Below, in pieces: positions 30,924-39,435 of a stretch of DNA of 45,538 bases. The translations under genes were made by a program, and so were the position numbers. The DNA comes from Lentisphaeria bacterium (lineage in GTDB: Bacteria; Verrucomicrobiota; Lentisphaeria; Victivallales; Victivallaceae): positions 1 to 45,538 of the forward strand of contig JAFTIE010000187.1 in NCBI GenBank assembly GCA_017457065.1, written 5' to 3'. The first letter of the stretch is position 1. Every line of letters starts with the position of its first letter. Below the pieces are notes generated by a model that worked only from the letters and a program-made list of their open reading frames with translations, had not been told where the DNA came from and made no database searches.

Positions 30924-31586
30924 ATGTTTCGCAAGAACCTTTTTACTTTGATAGAATTGCTCGTCGTTATTGCAATTATCGCTATTCTTGCCGCCATGCT
31001 GCTGCCTGCTCTGCAGCAGGCACGGGAACGTGCGCTCAGCACCAAGTGCGAAAATAATCTGAGGCAAGTCAACATGGCAGCTTCAGCCTACCGGGACGAT
31101 CATCAGGACTGGAATATGGACTCCAATAAAAATTACCGCGCTGAAATCATCAAGTATACAGGGCTTGATAAAATCAAAGGATATACTGATAAAAATACTG
31201 TTATGACTTGTATCAAACATCCTGTGTGGAAGAATTCCGCCAAAGCGCCCGGTTATTACGGATTCTGCTACTGGATGCACCAGAATTTTTCTCTTGACCA
31301 CTATAAAAAACGCCATATCCGCCATTCGGAGATCCGTTATCCGTCACAGCTTGCCTATATTCTGGAAGCAAGTTCCGGGCAGATCCTCACCTCGCACCGC
31401 TACAAGTATTACGGAGACGGCGGCAGCTGGGGGCAGGTAATAGGACCTTTCCACAACGGAAAACACAATCTTATCTACTATGACGGTCATGTGGGGAGCT
31501 TCCGGTACGGACAGATGCCGGCGCACCTTGAAACTGCCCTGGGCGGTGAACGGCTCTGGTATTCCCGGGGCGGACAGTATTTGTGA
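30924..31586 (+). CDS. Pseudopilin (type II secretion GspG-like, H-x-DG type)
   Basis: A 220-residue protein, uninterrupted. The N-terminus is a short basic leader, then [20 protein letters not shown] at residues 7-26, the helix that in this family anchors the protein and assembles pseudopilus fibres. The C-terminus carries [16 protein letters not shown], the DGH motif typical of this group. The residue before Phe7 is Leu, not Gly. The DNA from 30963 to 31031 is nearly identical to 30021-30089 in the pseudopilin upstream, although the rest of the two genes differs. AAGGA lies in front of the ATG. The endonuclease/phosphatase-family gene follows after 19 nt and is probably in the same transcript. 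Confidence 0.9.
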   Translation: MFRKNLFTLIELLVVIAIIAILAAMLLPALQQARERALSTKCENNLRQVNMAASAYRDDHQDWNMDSNKNYRAEIIKYTGLDKIKGYTDKNTVMTCIKHPVWKNSAKAPGYYGFCYWMHQNFSLDHYKKRHIRHSEIRYPSQLAYILEASSGQILTSHRYKYYGDGGSWGQVIGPFHNGKHNLIYYDGHVGSFRYGQMPAHLETALGGERLWYSRGGQYL

Positions 31587-31605
31587 AAACATACACAGGT
31601 GAAAA

Positions 31606-32394
31606 ATGAATAAAAATCTTATTGTCGGATCTTATAATTTGAGAACTTACGGGAGCAAAGATCCCTTCCCCAACGATTGGCAGAGCCGTATGCCCCGGAT
31701 CAATGCCGATGTAAAAAAAATGGGTTATCATATTTTCGGCACTCAGGAGACCTACGATTTTTACGCTGAGCATATCTGCGCCGGAACCGCTTTTGCCGCT
31801 ATCGGACACGGGCGGTGCGAAAATGCCGACGGCGAAGCGTGTGATATTTACTATGATACTCAAAGATTGGAACTTTTGCAGCATGGCACCTTCTGGCTCA
31901 GTGCCACCCCCGAGGTGTGTTCCGTTGTCCCAGGAGCCATCTACCCCCGTATCTGCACCTGGGGGATCTTTAAGGATAAGAGTTCCGGAAAAGAGTTTCT
32001 CTTTGCCAATACCCATCTGGAACACCGGGTCAAAGAATTGCAGAAAAATCAGCTGGAATTCCTCTTTGAACACCTTGAGAAATACCGGAAAAATCTTCCC
32101 CTCATTCTGACCGGGGATTTCAATGCTTATCCGGAAAGCCCGGCTGTTGAGTATGCCCTGAGCAAACTTCTGGATGCCCGGGCTGAATCCAAAACGCCGG
32201 TGCAGCACTCAGGAGCGACTTTTCACGGATATGTTTCCGACCCTGCTGCCCGCAAGCATACGGACCGGATCGATTATATACTTGTTTCTGAAGGGATCAC
32301 TGTTGAGAATTTCTGCGTTCCCGACAACTTTGTGGCTCCTGATACCGCTTCGTCGGACCATTTTCCTCTTGTTGCGGAAATTTCTTTGCCCTGA
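31606..32394 (+). CDS. Endonuclease/exonuclease/phosphatase family protein
   Basis: A 262-residue protein with all active-site segments of the EEP fold: IVGSYNLR (Asn), FGTQETYDF (metal Glu), FANTHLEH (His), ILTGDFNAYPESPAV (Asp and Asn), DRIDYILVS and the closing SSDHFPLVAEI (Asp-His). It therefore should be a metal-dependent phosphodiesterase or phosphatase. No signal peptide, so cytoplasmic. In glycan-degrading bacteria such proteins often sit in polysaccharide loci with unknown substrates; DNA is not necessarily the target. The start ATG at 31606 follows AGGTGAAAA, 19 nt after the pseudopilin. Confidence 0.88.
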   Translation: MNKNLIVGSYNLRTYGSKDPFPNDWQSRMPRINADVKKMGYHIFGTQETYDFYAEHICAGTAFAAIGHGRCENADGEACDIYYDTQRLELLQHGTFWLSATPEVCSVVPGAIYPRICTWGIFKDKSSGKEFLFANTHLEHRVKELQKNQLEFLFEHLEKYRKNLPLILTGDFNAYPESPAVEYALSKLLDARAESKTPVQHSGATFHGYVSDPAARKHTDRIDYILVSEGITVENFCVPDNFVAPDTASSDHFPLVAEISLP

Positions 32395-32430
32395 CAAGCA
32401 GAATTGTGTGCAAAAATTCCTTTATCTTTG

Positions 32431-32459
32431 TTGACTTTCACAGAGCATTGAGTTATATT
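32431..32459 (+). promoter_or_regulatory. Promoter of the tagaturonate epimerase gene
   Basis: TTGACT (32431-32436), a 17-bp spacer and TATATT (32454-32459), 62 nt before the ATG. It may also serve yajC-secDF downstream. Confidence 0.65.
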
Positions 32460-32520
32460 ATATCAATTGTATTGTGAAATTGTGTCTTGATTTCAACTTA
32501 TATATAAAGGAATGAATGAG

Positions 32521-34044
32521 ATGAAGAAAATTGCAGAGTCCGTACTTGCTTTGGTCAGCAAGGATTTGAACACCATCAAAAGCGGCATGTGTATGCAGTC
32601 AGGAGAGATTGAGATCTATCCTGCTTCAGTTCACAAGATCGGCGATGCCGCCGTTATGATGGGCCGCAACAGCGAAGAGCGTTTCCTGCTGGTGGTTGCC
32701 TACTCCGAAAAGACCATTCCTGCCGGTTTTGCCGGTGAAAAACTTGCCATCGCCGACGGCGGCGCCGCTCTGGTGGGTAAACTTGACAGCACCAATGCCG
32801 CCGCTCTGCGTCAGCATTTCCCCTGGTGCGCCCCCAGGAGTCTGCGCAATGTGAAGACCACCGTGGGATGCGGCGACCGTCTCGGTCTCGCCACTTCCGG
32901 ACATGTTGCCGCCGCTGTGAAGTTTCAGGTTTCCCCTGTGATCGCCCAGCAGTCCATGCGGGAACTTTCCATGACCAACCGTACCTTCCGCTCTGTGGTG
33001 GATGATACCGTCTTCGGTGTCTTCAAAAGCGACTACCAGCTGGGATGGGGCGCCGACGGCGACCATTTGAAAACCATTCCCGATATCGACGTGGCTCTGG
33101 AAGCCGGTATGCCCATGATCACTCTTGACCTCTCTGAAGTGATGAACGCCGCCGCCGGCGACTGGGAAGAGAGCAAAGTGGATGCCGCTTTTGCAGAAAT
33201 GTGCGGCGACTTCAGAAAACGGATCGCCGATGAATACTTTGACAAAGAGTTCGTTATCGGCGAAAGCTCCGTCAAGATCGACGCCGCCACCGCCCGCCGC
33301 TGCGCTGTCATGTACACTGCCGCTCTGGAATTTGCGGTCAAGGTCTACAACCACCTGAAATCCAAACGGGGCGACGAATTCGATCTGGAGATCTCCATCG
33401 ACGAGACCACCAGTCCCACCCTTCCTTCTCATCACCTCTACATCGTCCGCGAACTGCGCCGCAGCGGCGTTGAGTTCTCTTCACTGGCTCCCCGCTTCAT
33501 CGGCGAGTTCCAGAAGGCTATCGACTACATCGGCGACCTTGCCGAATTTGACCGTCAGTTCAAGGTCCACGCTCAGATCGCCAAAGCCTACGGCAACTAC
33601 AAAGTCTCTGTCCACTCCGGCAGCGACAAGTTTGCCGTCTATCCCACCGTGGGACGGGAAACCGGCGGCTATCTCCATCTCAAGACCGCCGGTACCAGCT
33701 GGCTGGTGGCTGTGACCGTCATCGCTGAGCACGCCCCCGCGCTCTACCGCAAGATGCACAAGGCGGCTCTTGCCAACTTCAACGACATGCTCAAACTCTA
33801 TCACATCACCGCAGACATCACCAAGATCGCCGATGTGGATACGCTTCCCGATGCCGAGTTGGTCAAGCTCATGGATATGCCTGAAGCACGTCAGTTGCTC
33901 CACATCACCTACGGTCCCATCCTCACCGGTGAACTCCGTGGTGAATTTTTCAAAGCCATGCACAAGCTGGAAAAAGAGTACGAAGCTGCCCTTGAAAAGC
34001 ACTTTGACAAGCACCTTTCACTGCTCGGCGTCCCTGCCCGCTGA
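32521..34044 (+). CDS. uxaE: Tagaturonate epimerase family protein
   Basis: A 507-residue protein resembling UxaE of Thermotoga, which converts D-tagaturonate to D-fructuronate and so links galacturonate breakdown to the mannonate branch. Segments I associate with the family are GCGDRLGLATSGHV, GWGADGDHLKTIPDID, LEISIDETTSPTLPSHHLYI, LAPRFIGEFQKAIDYIGD and YKVSVHSGSDKFAVYPTVGR; the His, Asp and Glu residues in these are likely metal ligands. The start ATG at 32521 has AAAGGA 9 nt upstream; the ATG at 32512 directly abuts that site and is rejected. It is followed by yajC after 29 nt, an unusual neighbour. Other uronate genes (uxaC, uxuA, kduI types) were not found in the window. Confidence 0.85.
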   Translation: MKKIAESVLALVSKDLNTIKSGMCMQSGEIEIYPASVHKIGDAAVMMGRNSEERFLLVVAYSEKTIPAGFAGEKLAIADGGAALVGKLDSTNAAALRQHFPWCAPRSLRNVKTTVGCGDRLGLATSGHVAAAVKFQVSPVIAQQSMRELSMTNRTFRSVVDDTVFGVFKSDYQLGWGADGDHLKTIPDIDVALEAGMPMITLDLSEVMNAAAGDWEESKVDAAFAEMCGDFRKRIADEYFDKEFVIGESSVKIDAATARRCAVMYTAALEFAVKVYNHLKSKRGDEFDLEISIDETTSPTLPSHHLYIVRELRRSGVEFSSLAPRFIGEFQKAIDYIGDLAEFDRQFKVHAQIAKAYGNYKVSVHSGSDKFAVYPTVGRETGGYLHLKTAGTSWLVAVTVIAEHAPALYRKMHKAALANFNDMLKLYHITADITKIADVDTLPDAELVKLMDMPEARQLLHITYGPILTGELRGEFFKAMHKLEKEYEAALEKHFDKHLSLLGVPAR

Positions 34045-34073
34045 TGACACTATCATAAAGGAGAAATCATATT

Positions 34074-34472
34074 ATGTTCAATGCTTTCCTTGCTACCGCC
34101 GCCAAAGCTGCCGCTCCCGCCGCTCAGGGAGCTCAGGGCACTGCCCAGCAGACTCAGACCAATCCCATGGGGATGCTTCTTCTCATGGGCGGTGCTTTCA
34201 TCCTGATGTTCTGGATGATGAGCCGCTCCAACAAAAAACAGCAGCAGAAGCGTGAAGAGCTTCTGGATTCCATCACCAAAGGTACTGAAGTCATGCTGGC
34301 AAGCGGTATTTACGGAACCGTTTCCGCTGTTCAGGATAAGATCTTCACTGTTGAGATCGCCGACCGTGTCTTTGTCAAAGTCAACCGTGCCGGTATCCAC
34401 GATGTGATCCGTCCTGAGGCTCCTGCCGAAGAGAAAAAAGAGGAAAAGAAAGAGGAAAAATCTGACAAATGA
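34074..34472 (+). CDS. yajC: Preprotein translocase subunit YajC
   Basis: A 132-residue protein with an Ala/Gln-rich N-terminus, one membrane helix (GMLLLMGGAFILMFWMMSRS, about 33-52) and the YajC cytoplasmic domain: KKQQQKREELLDSITKGTEV, ASGIYGTVSAVQDKIFTVEI. The tail is a charged Glu/Lys run (EEKKEEKKEEK). It is an accessory subunit of the Sec translocase together with SecDF, whose gene follows with a 4-nt overlap (ATGA). The length and domain order are normal. Confidence 0.95.
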   Translation: MFNAFLATAAKAAAPAAQGAQGTAQQTQTNPMGMLLLMGGAFILMFWMMSRSNKKQQQKREELLDSITKGTEVMLASGIYGTVSAVQDKIFTVEIADRVFVKVNRAGIHDVIRPEAPAEEKKEEKKEEKSDK

Positions 34473-37057
34473 ATAAAAGACCCCTTATTTTAAGAACCTC
34501 CATCGTGATCGTGGTGATGCTGGTTTTCTGCGCCGCCATGTATCCTCTCGTTCCCCCGGATTTTTATGATGCCTACGTCTCTTTGCTCAAAGACAAAAAT
34601 GACAAGAGTGCTCTCCAACTGGTGGATGAAGCAAAGGCTCTGCAGGCAAAAGATCCCCAGCTCTTTCAGTCTCAGGCTCTGCTTCAGGCGGCTGACGGCA
34701 AGGGTATCGATCTGACCAAAAAGGTCAAAGGTACCGACTTGCAGGACAACCGTGATGTCATGAGCCTGGTCCGCAAAGAGGCTTCCAGCTCCATCCGTTT
34801 GGGACTTGACCTCAACGGCGGTGTGGAGTTCATTTTGCAGCTGGTTCCCGATGAGGAGTTCCTCAAACGTCTCAAATCCGATACCAAAAAAGGTGAGACC
34901 CGTGAAGAGGTGGAGTCCCGTATGCGTAATGAATTTGACCGCTACCGCGACGTTGCCATTGAGATTTTGCGCAAACGTCTGGAAGGTCAGAAGATCTTTG
35001 AAGCTGAAATCGCTCCTTCAGGCGGCGATTATGTGGCTCTGCGTGCCCCCGTTGTCGCCAAAGATGAAAAGCTGAAACTTCTTGAACTCATCAAGATGAG
35101 CGCCAAGCTCCATTTCCGCTTTGTCCACCCCGACAACGACACTCTTGCCCAGAAATATCAGGAAGATCCCAAGAATTTCCGTGTCCCCAGCGGCTACGAG
35201 CTGATGAAGACGCAGGAGTTCCGTGCAGGCGAAAAACCCCTGATCCAGTATTTCTTTGTTGACCGCCATGTCGCCATGGACGGTAAAAACATCACCATGG
35301 CAATGCCCACCCGTGACCAGTTCGGTCAGCGGAAGATCGCCCTCAGATTCAATCTGCAGGGTGCCGAGGACTTCGGACGTATCACCTCCAACAATATCGG
35401 ACGTGCCCTTGCCATCGTCCTTGACGGCAAACTTTACTGTGCTCCCAGAATTCAGGGCGCCATCACCGGCGGCAGCGCAGAAATTTCCGGTTCCTTCACT
35501 GAAGATGAAGCCAAGAGCATCGCCGATGCCCTTGTTTCCGGCGGATTCCCCTTCCAGATCAAAGTCAACGCTGTCTTTGACACCGATCCCCAGCTGGGTA
35601 AATCCAACGTCAAAAACGGTGTCTGGGTGGGTATCATCGGTATGGTGCTGGTCTCTTTGTTCATGGTCATCTACTACCACGCAAGCGGTCTTATCGCTGT
35701 GGCGGCTCTCCTGCTCAACATCGTGCTGATCCTGGGGGCTATGGCTGCTTTCAACTGCACACTGACTCTGCCCGGTATCGCCGGTATCGTGCTGACCATC
35801 GGTATGGCTGTTGACGCCAACGTGCTGGTCTATGAACGTATCCGTGAAGAACTTGCCTCAGGCAAGGGGCTGCAGAACGCCGTTGACCGGGGCTATGGAA
35901 AAGCCTTTTCCGCTGTGCTTGACGCCAACGTCACCACTTTGATCACCTCTCTCATTCTTATGAATGTGGGTACCGGTGCCATCAAAGGATTTGCCATCAC
36001 TCTGAGTATCGGTATCCTCACCAGCTTGTTTACAGCTCTCTTTGTGACCCGTCTGGTTTACGACTATCTGTTCCGTTACTTCAACCTCAGCAAGATCTCC
36101 ATGTTGACCCTCTGGGATCGTCTGGATATCAACTTCATCGGCAAATGGCGCATCAGTGCTGTTGTGGTCAGCATTCTGACCATTGTCCTTATCGGGGCTG
36201 CGGTGATCAAGGGGAAGGAAAACTTGAGTGTTGACTTTACCGGCGGTACTGTTGTGACCTTCAGCTACGCCAAACAGATCCCTCAGGAAAGCATTGAAAA
36301 GACTCTGCGTGAGAGTGGATTCAAGCAGACCCGTGTGACCTACAAGTTCAACATCGGCGCCGGTGAATCCGCCAACAAAGTGGAGATCCTGATCCGTGGT
36401 GACCAGACCACCGGAAACTCTGACTCAAGTCCCATGGACCGGGTCCGGAAGATCCTTGACAAAAAATATCCTGAAGCCAAATTCAGCAACGGTCTTGAGA
36501 GCTCCATCGGCGGTCTTATCGGCAACGAATTCAAGAAGGCTGCCGCTATCGCCATCCTGCTTTCAATGATCGGTATCGGACTGTACATCTCTCTGCGCTA
36601 TGAGTGGACATTTGCCCTGGCGGCAACTCTGGCTCTGGTCATTGACGTGATCATGGTCATGGCAGTCTTCCTTGCTATGGGCAGAACCATCTCACTCACC
36701 GTGGTTGCCGCTCTGCTGACGGTGATCGGTTACTCCGTCAACGATAAAGTGGTGGTCTTTGACCGTATCCGTGAAAACCTCAGTCTGGGGATTTCAAGGA
36801 GCTTCCGTCAGGTGGTCAATACCTCTATCAACCAGTGTCTGAGCCGTACCCTCATCACCAGTATCACCACCTTTATCACGGTGCTGGTGCTCTTTGTGGG
36901 CGGCGGTGTTGCCATCAATGACTTTGTGCTCATCATGATGCTGGGTGTGATCCTGGGTACTGCATCCTCCATCTTCGTTGCGGCGCCTCTCCTCTGCCTC
37001 TGGCACAAGGAAGAGCTTAACAACAACGCACCCAAAGCGCAGAAAGAAGAGGCATAA
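34469..37057 (+). CDS. secDF: Protein translocase subunit SecDF (fused)
   Basis: A protein of 862 residues that joins SecD and SecF, the proton-driven parts of the Sec export machine. SecD part: first helix at 9-27, SSIRLGLDLNGGVEF (D1 motif), the large P1 domain, GSFTEDEAKSIADALVSGGF, then membrane helices with the D4 motif GMAVDANVLVYERIREEL. SecF part from about 560: SVDFTGGTVVTFSYA and VIGYSVNDKVVVFDRIRENL. All the Asp/Arg residues expected for ion coupling are visible. An extra stretch of about 80 residues after the first helix (DAYVSLLKDKNDKSALQLV onward) is longer than in E. coli SecD. Fused SecDF is common in several phyla. It overlaps yajC by 4 nt. Confidence 0.96.
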   Translation: MNKRPLILRTSIVIVVMLVFCAAMYPLVPPDFYDAYVSLLKDKNDKSALQLVDEAKALQAKDPQLFQSQALLQAADGKGIDLTKKVKGTDLQDNRDVMSLVRKEASSSIRLGLDLNGGVEFILQLVPDEEFLKRLKSDTKKGETREEVESRMRNEFDRYRDVAIEILRKRLEGQKIFEAEIAPSGGDYVALRAPVVAKDEKLKLLELIKMSAKLHFRFVHPDNDTLAQKYQEDPKNFRVPSGYELMKTQEFRAGEKPLIQYFFVDRHVAMDGKNITMAMPTRDQFGQRKIALRFNLQGAEDFGRITSNNIGRALAIVLDGKLYCAPRIQGAITGGSAEISGSFTEDEAKSIADALVSGGFPFQIKVNAVFDTDPQLGKSNVKNGVWVGIIGMVLVSLFMVIYYHASGLIAVAALLLNIVLILGAMAAFNCTLTLPGIAGIVLTIGMAVDANVLVYERIREELASGKGLQNAVDRGYGKAFSAVLDANVTTLITSLILMNVGTGAIKGFAITLSIGILTSLFTALFVTRLVYDYLFRYFNLSKISMLTLWDRLDINFIGKWRISAVVVSILTIVLIGAAVIKGKENLSVDFTGGTVVTFSYAKQIPQESIEKTLRESGFKQTRVTYKFNIGAGESANKVEILIRGDQTTGNSDSSPMDRVRKILDKKYPEAKFSNGLESSIGGLIGNEFKKAAAIAILLSMIGIGLYISLRYEWTFALAATLALVIDVIMVMAVFLAMGRTISLTVVAALLTVIGYSVNDKVVVFDRIRENLSLGISRSFRQVVNTSINQCLSRTLITSITTFITVLVLFVGGGVAINDFVLIMMLGVILGTASSIFVAAPLLCLWHKEELNNNAPKAQKEEA

Positions 37058-37058
37058 G

Positions 37059-37379
37059 ATGCTTGGAAATTTTGCCGAAATGGCAAAGCTCATGGGGCGT
37101 GCCAAAGAGATCCAGAACGAAATGAAGCGTTTCAAAGAGGAAATGCCCAATCTGGAGTTCTCTGCAACCGGCATGAACGGTGCCGTTAAAGTCGTTGTTT
37201 CAGGCGACTTTGCGGTAAAACAGATCGAAATCGCCCCCGGAGCAGGGAATGCTCCGGAGCTTGCGATGGAGATCCAGCGGGCAGTCAATACCGCGCTCTT
37301 TTCTGCCAAGCAGAATGTGCAGCAGCGTATGGCTGATATCACCGGCGGTATCGGTATCGATCTGCCCGGATTGATGTGA
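37059..37379 (+). CDS. ybaB: YbaB/EbfC family nucleoid-associated protein
   Basis: A 106-residue protein, MLGNFAEMAKLMGRAKEIQNE at the start, then a small alpha-beta domain (MNGAVKVVVSGDFAVKQIEI) and a Gly-rich end (ITGGIGIDLPGLM), as in YbaB, a dimeric DNA-binding protein. It stands directly in front of recR, the order found in many bacteria, which supports the call. The start ATG at 37059 is one base after the secDF stop, with GAGG in the end of secDF. A frame extended upstream lies inside secDF and is rejected. Confidence 0.93.
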   Translation: MLGNFAEMAKLMGRAKEIQNEMKRFKEEMPNLEFSATGMNGAVKVVVSGDFAVKQIEIAPGAGNAPELAMEIQRAVNTALFSAKQNVQQRMADITGGIGIDLPGLM

Positions 37380-37401
37380 TGATATCCTGCGGGATCTTTT
37401 C

Positions 37402-38019
37402 ATGAGCAGCTCCTATCCGGAAACTCTTGAAGCCCTTATGGCAGCTTTGCGCCGACTGCCCGGTGTTGGACGCCGGGCAGCCGAAAGGCTGGGATTGGCG
37501 CTTCTGGAGTGGGAGGAAGAGGAGCTGCACGAACTGGGGGAACTTATTTCTGAGCTCCCCCAAAGAGTTACCCGCTGCCCCCAGTGTGCGGGGCTGGCAG
37601 AAAATAACGGTCTCTGTGCGGTATGTTCCAACAGCAACAGGGACCGCACCACTTTGTGTGTGGTGGAAACCATGAGCCAGATGCTCGCCATTGAATCGGG
37701 CGGGCACTTCAAAGGGCGCTATCTGGTGCTGGGGGGGAGGATCTCTCCCCTTGACGGTGAAGATGGCTCAGGGCTCAACTTTGACCTTCTGGAAAAAGTA
37801 CTCCGTCAGGGAGAGGTCCGGGAGGTCATTCTTGCTTTAAGTTCCGATGTGGAGGGGCGTGCCACGGCGGCTTTTCTTGCAGAACAGCTCAAACAGTTTC
37901 AGGTACGCATTTCCCGTCCTGCCTCCGGACTTCCGGCGGGGGCGAACATCTCTTATGCCGATGGCGCCACCATCGCCGCCGCATTTGACGGAAGAATCAC
38001 TCTTACTGAAAATCACTGA
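37402..38019 (+). CDS. recR: Recombination protein RecR
   Basis: A 205-residue protein with an N-terminal helix-hairpin-helix (LMAALRRLPGVGRRAAERLG), a Cys4 zinc finger (CPQCAGLAENNGLCAVC), a Toprim domain starting TTLCVVETMSQMLAIE with YLVLGGRISPLDGEDG, and the C-terminal segment ISYADGATIAAAFDGR. RecR works with RecO and RecF to load RecA at gaps. Normal length. The ribosome site is weak (GGGAT). It is 22 nt after ybaB and 2 nt before rnhC. Confidence 0.96.
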   Translation: MSSSYPETLEALMAALRRLPGVGRRAAERLGLALLEWEEEELHELGELISELPQRVTRCPQCAGLAENNGLCAVCSNSNRDRTTLCVVETMSQMLAIESGGHFKGRYLVLGGRISPLDGEDGSGLNFDLLEKVLRQGEVREVILALSSDVEGRATAAFLAEQLKQFQVRISRPASGLPAGANISYADGATIAAAFDGRITLTENH

Positions 38020-38021
38020 CC

Positions 38022-38948
38022 ATGCCGAATTACTCTTATACTGCCGAACTTACTCCGGAGCAGATCGAAACTTTGCAGCAGCTCCTTGAAGAAAGAGGAT
38101 GGGCACTTTCAGAAGCTCCTTATGCCGTTTTCAGAGCAAAAAAAGAGAAGGTCAATGTGACCGCTTATGAAAGCGGCAAAACAGTCATTCAGGGCAAGGG
38201 CACTGAAGAATTTATTGAATTCATCCTTGAGCCTGAGATCCTTCACGGTCCTGCCGAAAGGGAGGTTCCCCCGGATGAATCTGCCGCAGAAGAGATCATC
38301 ACTCCCCACGGCGGCATCGATGAAAGCGGAAAAGGAGACTTTTTCGGTCCCCTTGTCATCGCCGGAGTCAATGTTACAAAAGAAACCGGCAAGGCGCTGA
38401 AAGCGCTGGGCGTGTGCGACTCCAAAAAGATCACATCCGACAAAAAGATCGCTTCACTTGCCCTTGAGATCAAAAAATGTGTGGGCAAAGAAAACTTTGC
38501 CATTGTCCACTTCAAGATGGAAACTTACAATCGTCTTTATGAGCGGTTCGGCAATCTGAACCGTATGCTGGCGTGGGGACATGCCACGGTCATTGAAAAG
38601 CTTCTTGAGCAGAATCCCCGGATCCCCCGGATGCTCTCTGACCAGTTTGCCGATCCCTCTCTCATCAACCGTGCCCTGATGGAACGGGGCAGAGAGATCA
38701 TTGTGGAACAGCGCACCAAGGCTGAAAGCGACATCGCTGTTGCGGCGGCAAGTATCCTTGCCCGTGACCGTTTTGTGTCATGTGTGGCGCTTCTGGAACA
38801 GGAAACAGGCTTTACACTCCCCAAAGGTGCCGGTCCCGGTGTCAAGGCGGTGGGATCTGAAATATTGAGAAAATCAGGCGTTGACGGATTGCGCCGCTGC
38901 TGTAAAAATCACTTCAAAACTTTTGAGGAGCTTGTCAATGGGGATTGA
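38022..38948 (+). CDS. rnhC: Ribonuclease HIII
   Basis: A 308-residue protein. The N-terminal 75 residues form the TBP-like substrate-binding domain specific to RNase HIII (ERGWALSEAPYAVFRAKKEKV; VTAYESGKTVIQGKGTEEF). The catalytic domain has GGIDESGKGDFFGPLVIAGV with the Asp-Glu pair, SDQFAD and ESDIAVAAASILARDRF with the further acidic residues. RNase HIII removes RNA from RNA/DNA hybrids. Its stop overlaps the CYTH gene by 11 nt, so translation is coupled. RNase HIII is best known in Bacillus-type and Chlamydia-type bacteria, and its presence here agrees with a PVC assignment. Confidence 0.94.
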   Translation: MPNYSYTAELTPEQIETLQQLLEERGWALSEAPYAVFRAKKEKVNVTAYESGKTVIQGKGTEEFIEFILEPEILHGPAEREVPPDESAAEEIITPHGGIDESGKGDFFGPLVIAGVNVTKETGKALKALGVCDSKKITSDKKIASLALEIKKCVGKENFAIVHFKMETYNRLYERFGNLNRMLAWGHATVIEKLLEQNPRIPRMLSDQFADPSLINRALMERGREIIVEQRTKAESDIAVAAASILARDRFVSCVALLEQETGFTLPKGAGPGVKAVGSEILRKSGVDGLRRCCKNHFKTFEELVNGD

Positions 38949-39435
38949 AATAGAAAGAAAGTTCCTGTTGAAAGATGAGAGTTGGCGGGATCAGGTCTCA
39001 GAGCTCCCTGAAACTCTGACACAGGGCTATTTTCTCAGAGCCCCCGGCGGTCCCACTGTCCGGGTGCGGATCGCTGACGACCGTGCCTTTCTGACCATCA
39101 AAGGGCGCTCCCGGGGAAATGAGGGTGTGGAGCGCAGCGAATTTGAATATCGACTGCCGGTCCCCGATGCAGCCGCCATGCTTGAGGAGTTCTGCGGTAC
39201 AAGGGTGGTGAAAAAATTGCGCTATTTTCTCCCCGCGGATAATGGGTTGTGCTGGGAGATCGATGAATATCTGGAGGAAAATCAGGGGCTCTTTACCGCT
39301 GAGATCGAATTACCCGCCCCTGATACTCCCTTTGAGCGCCCATTATGGCTGGGAGAGGAAGTCTCAGGGGACTCCCGCTACGGCAACGGTGCTCTCAGTG
39401 TCAAACCCTATTCCCGGTGGGAGGATCAAAAATGA
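38938..39435 (+). CDS. CYTH domain protein (triphosphatase family)
   Basis: A 165-residue protein. MGIEIERKFLL contains the hallmark ExExK (Glu4, Glu6, Lys8). Further CYTH strands are PTVRVRIADDRAFLTIKGRS with the Arg/Lys ligands of the triphosphate tunnel, RSEFEYRLP and LCWEIDEYLEENQGLFTAEI with acidic metal ligands. Such proteins mostly hydrolyse inorganic triphosphate or organic triphosphates; adenylate cyclase activity is another option in the family. The start is inside the rnhC end (11-nt overlap; GAGG about 12 nt before) and the stop overlaps rarA by 4 nt (ATGA). Confidence 0.9.
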   Translation: MGIEIERKFLLKDESWRDQVSELPETLTQGYFLRAPGGPTVRVRIADDRAFLTIKGRSRGNEGVERSEFEYRLPVPDAAAMLEEFCGTRVVKKLRYFLPADNGLCWEIDEYLEENQGLFTAEIELPAPDTPFERPLWLGEEVSGDSRYGNGALSVKPYSRWEDQK

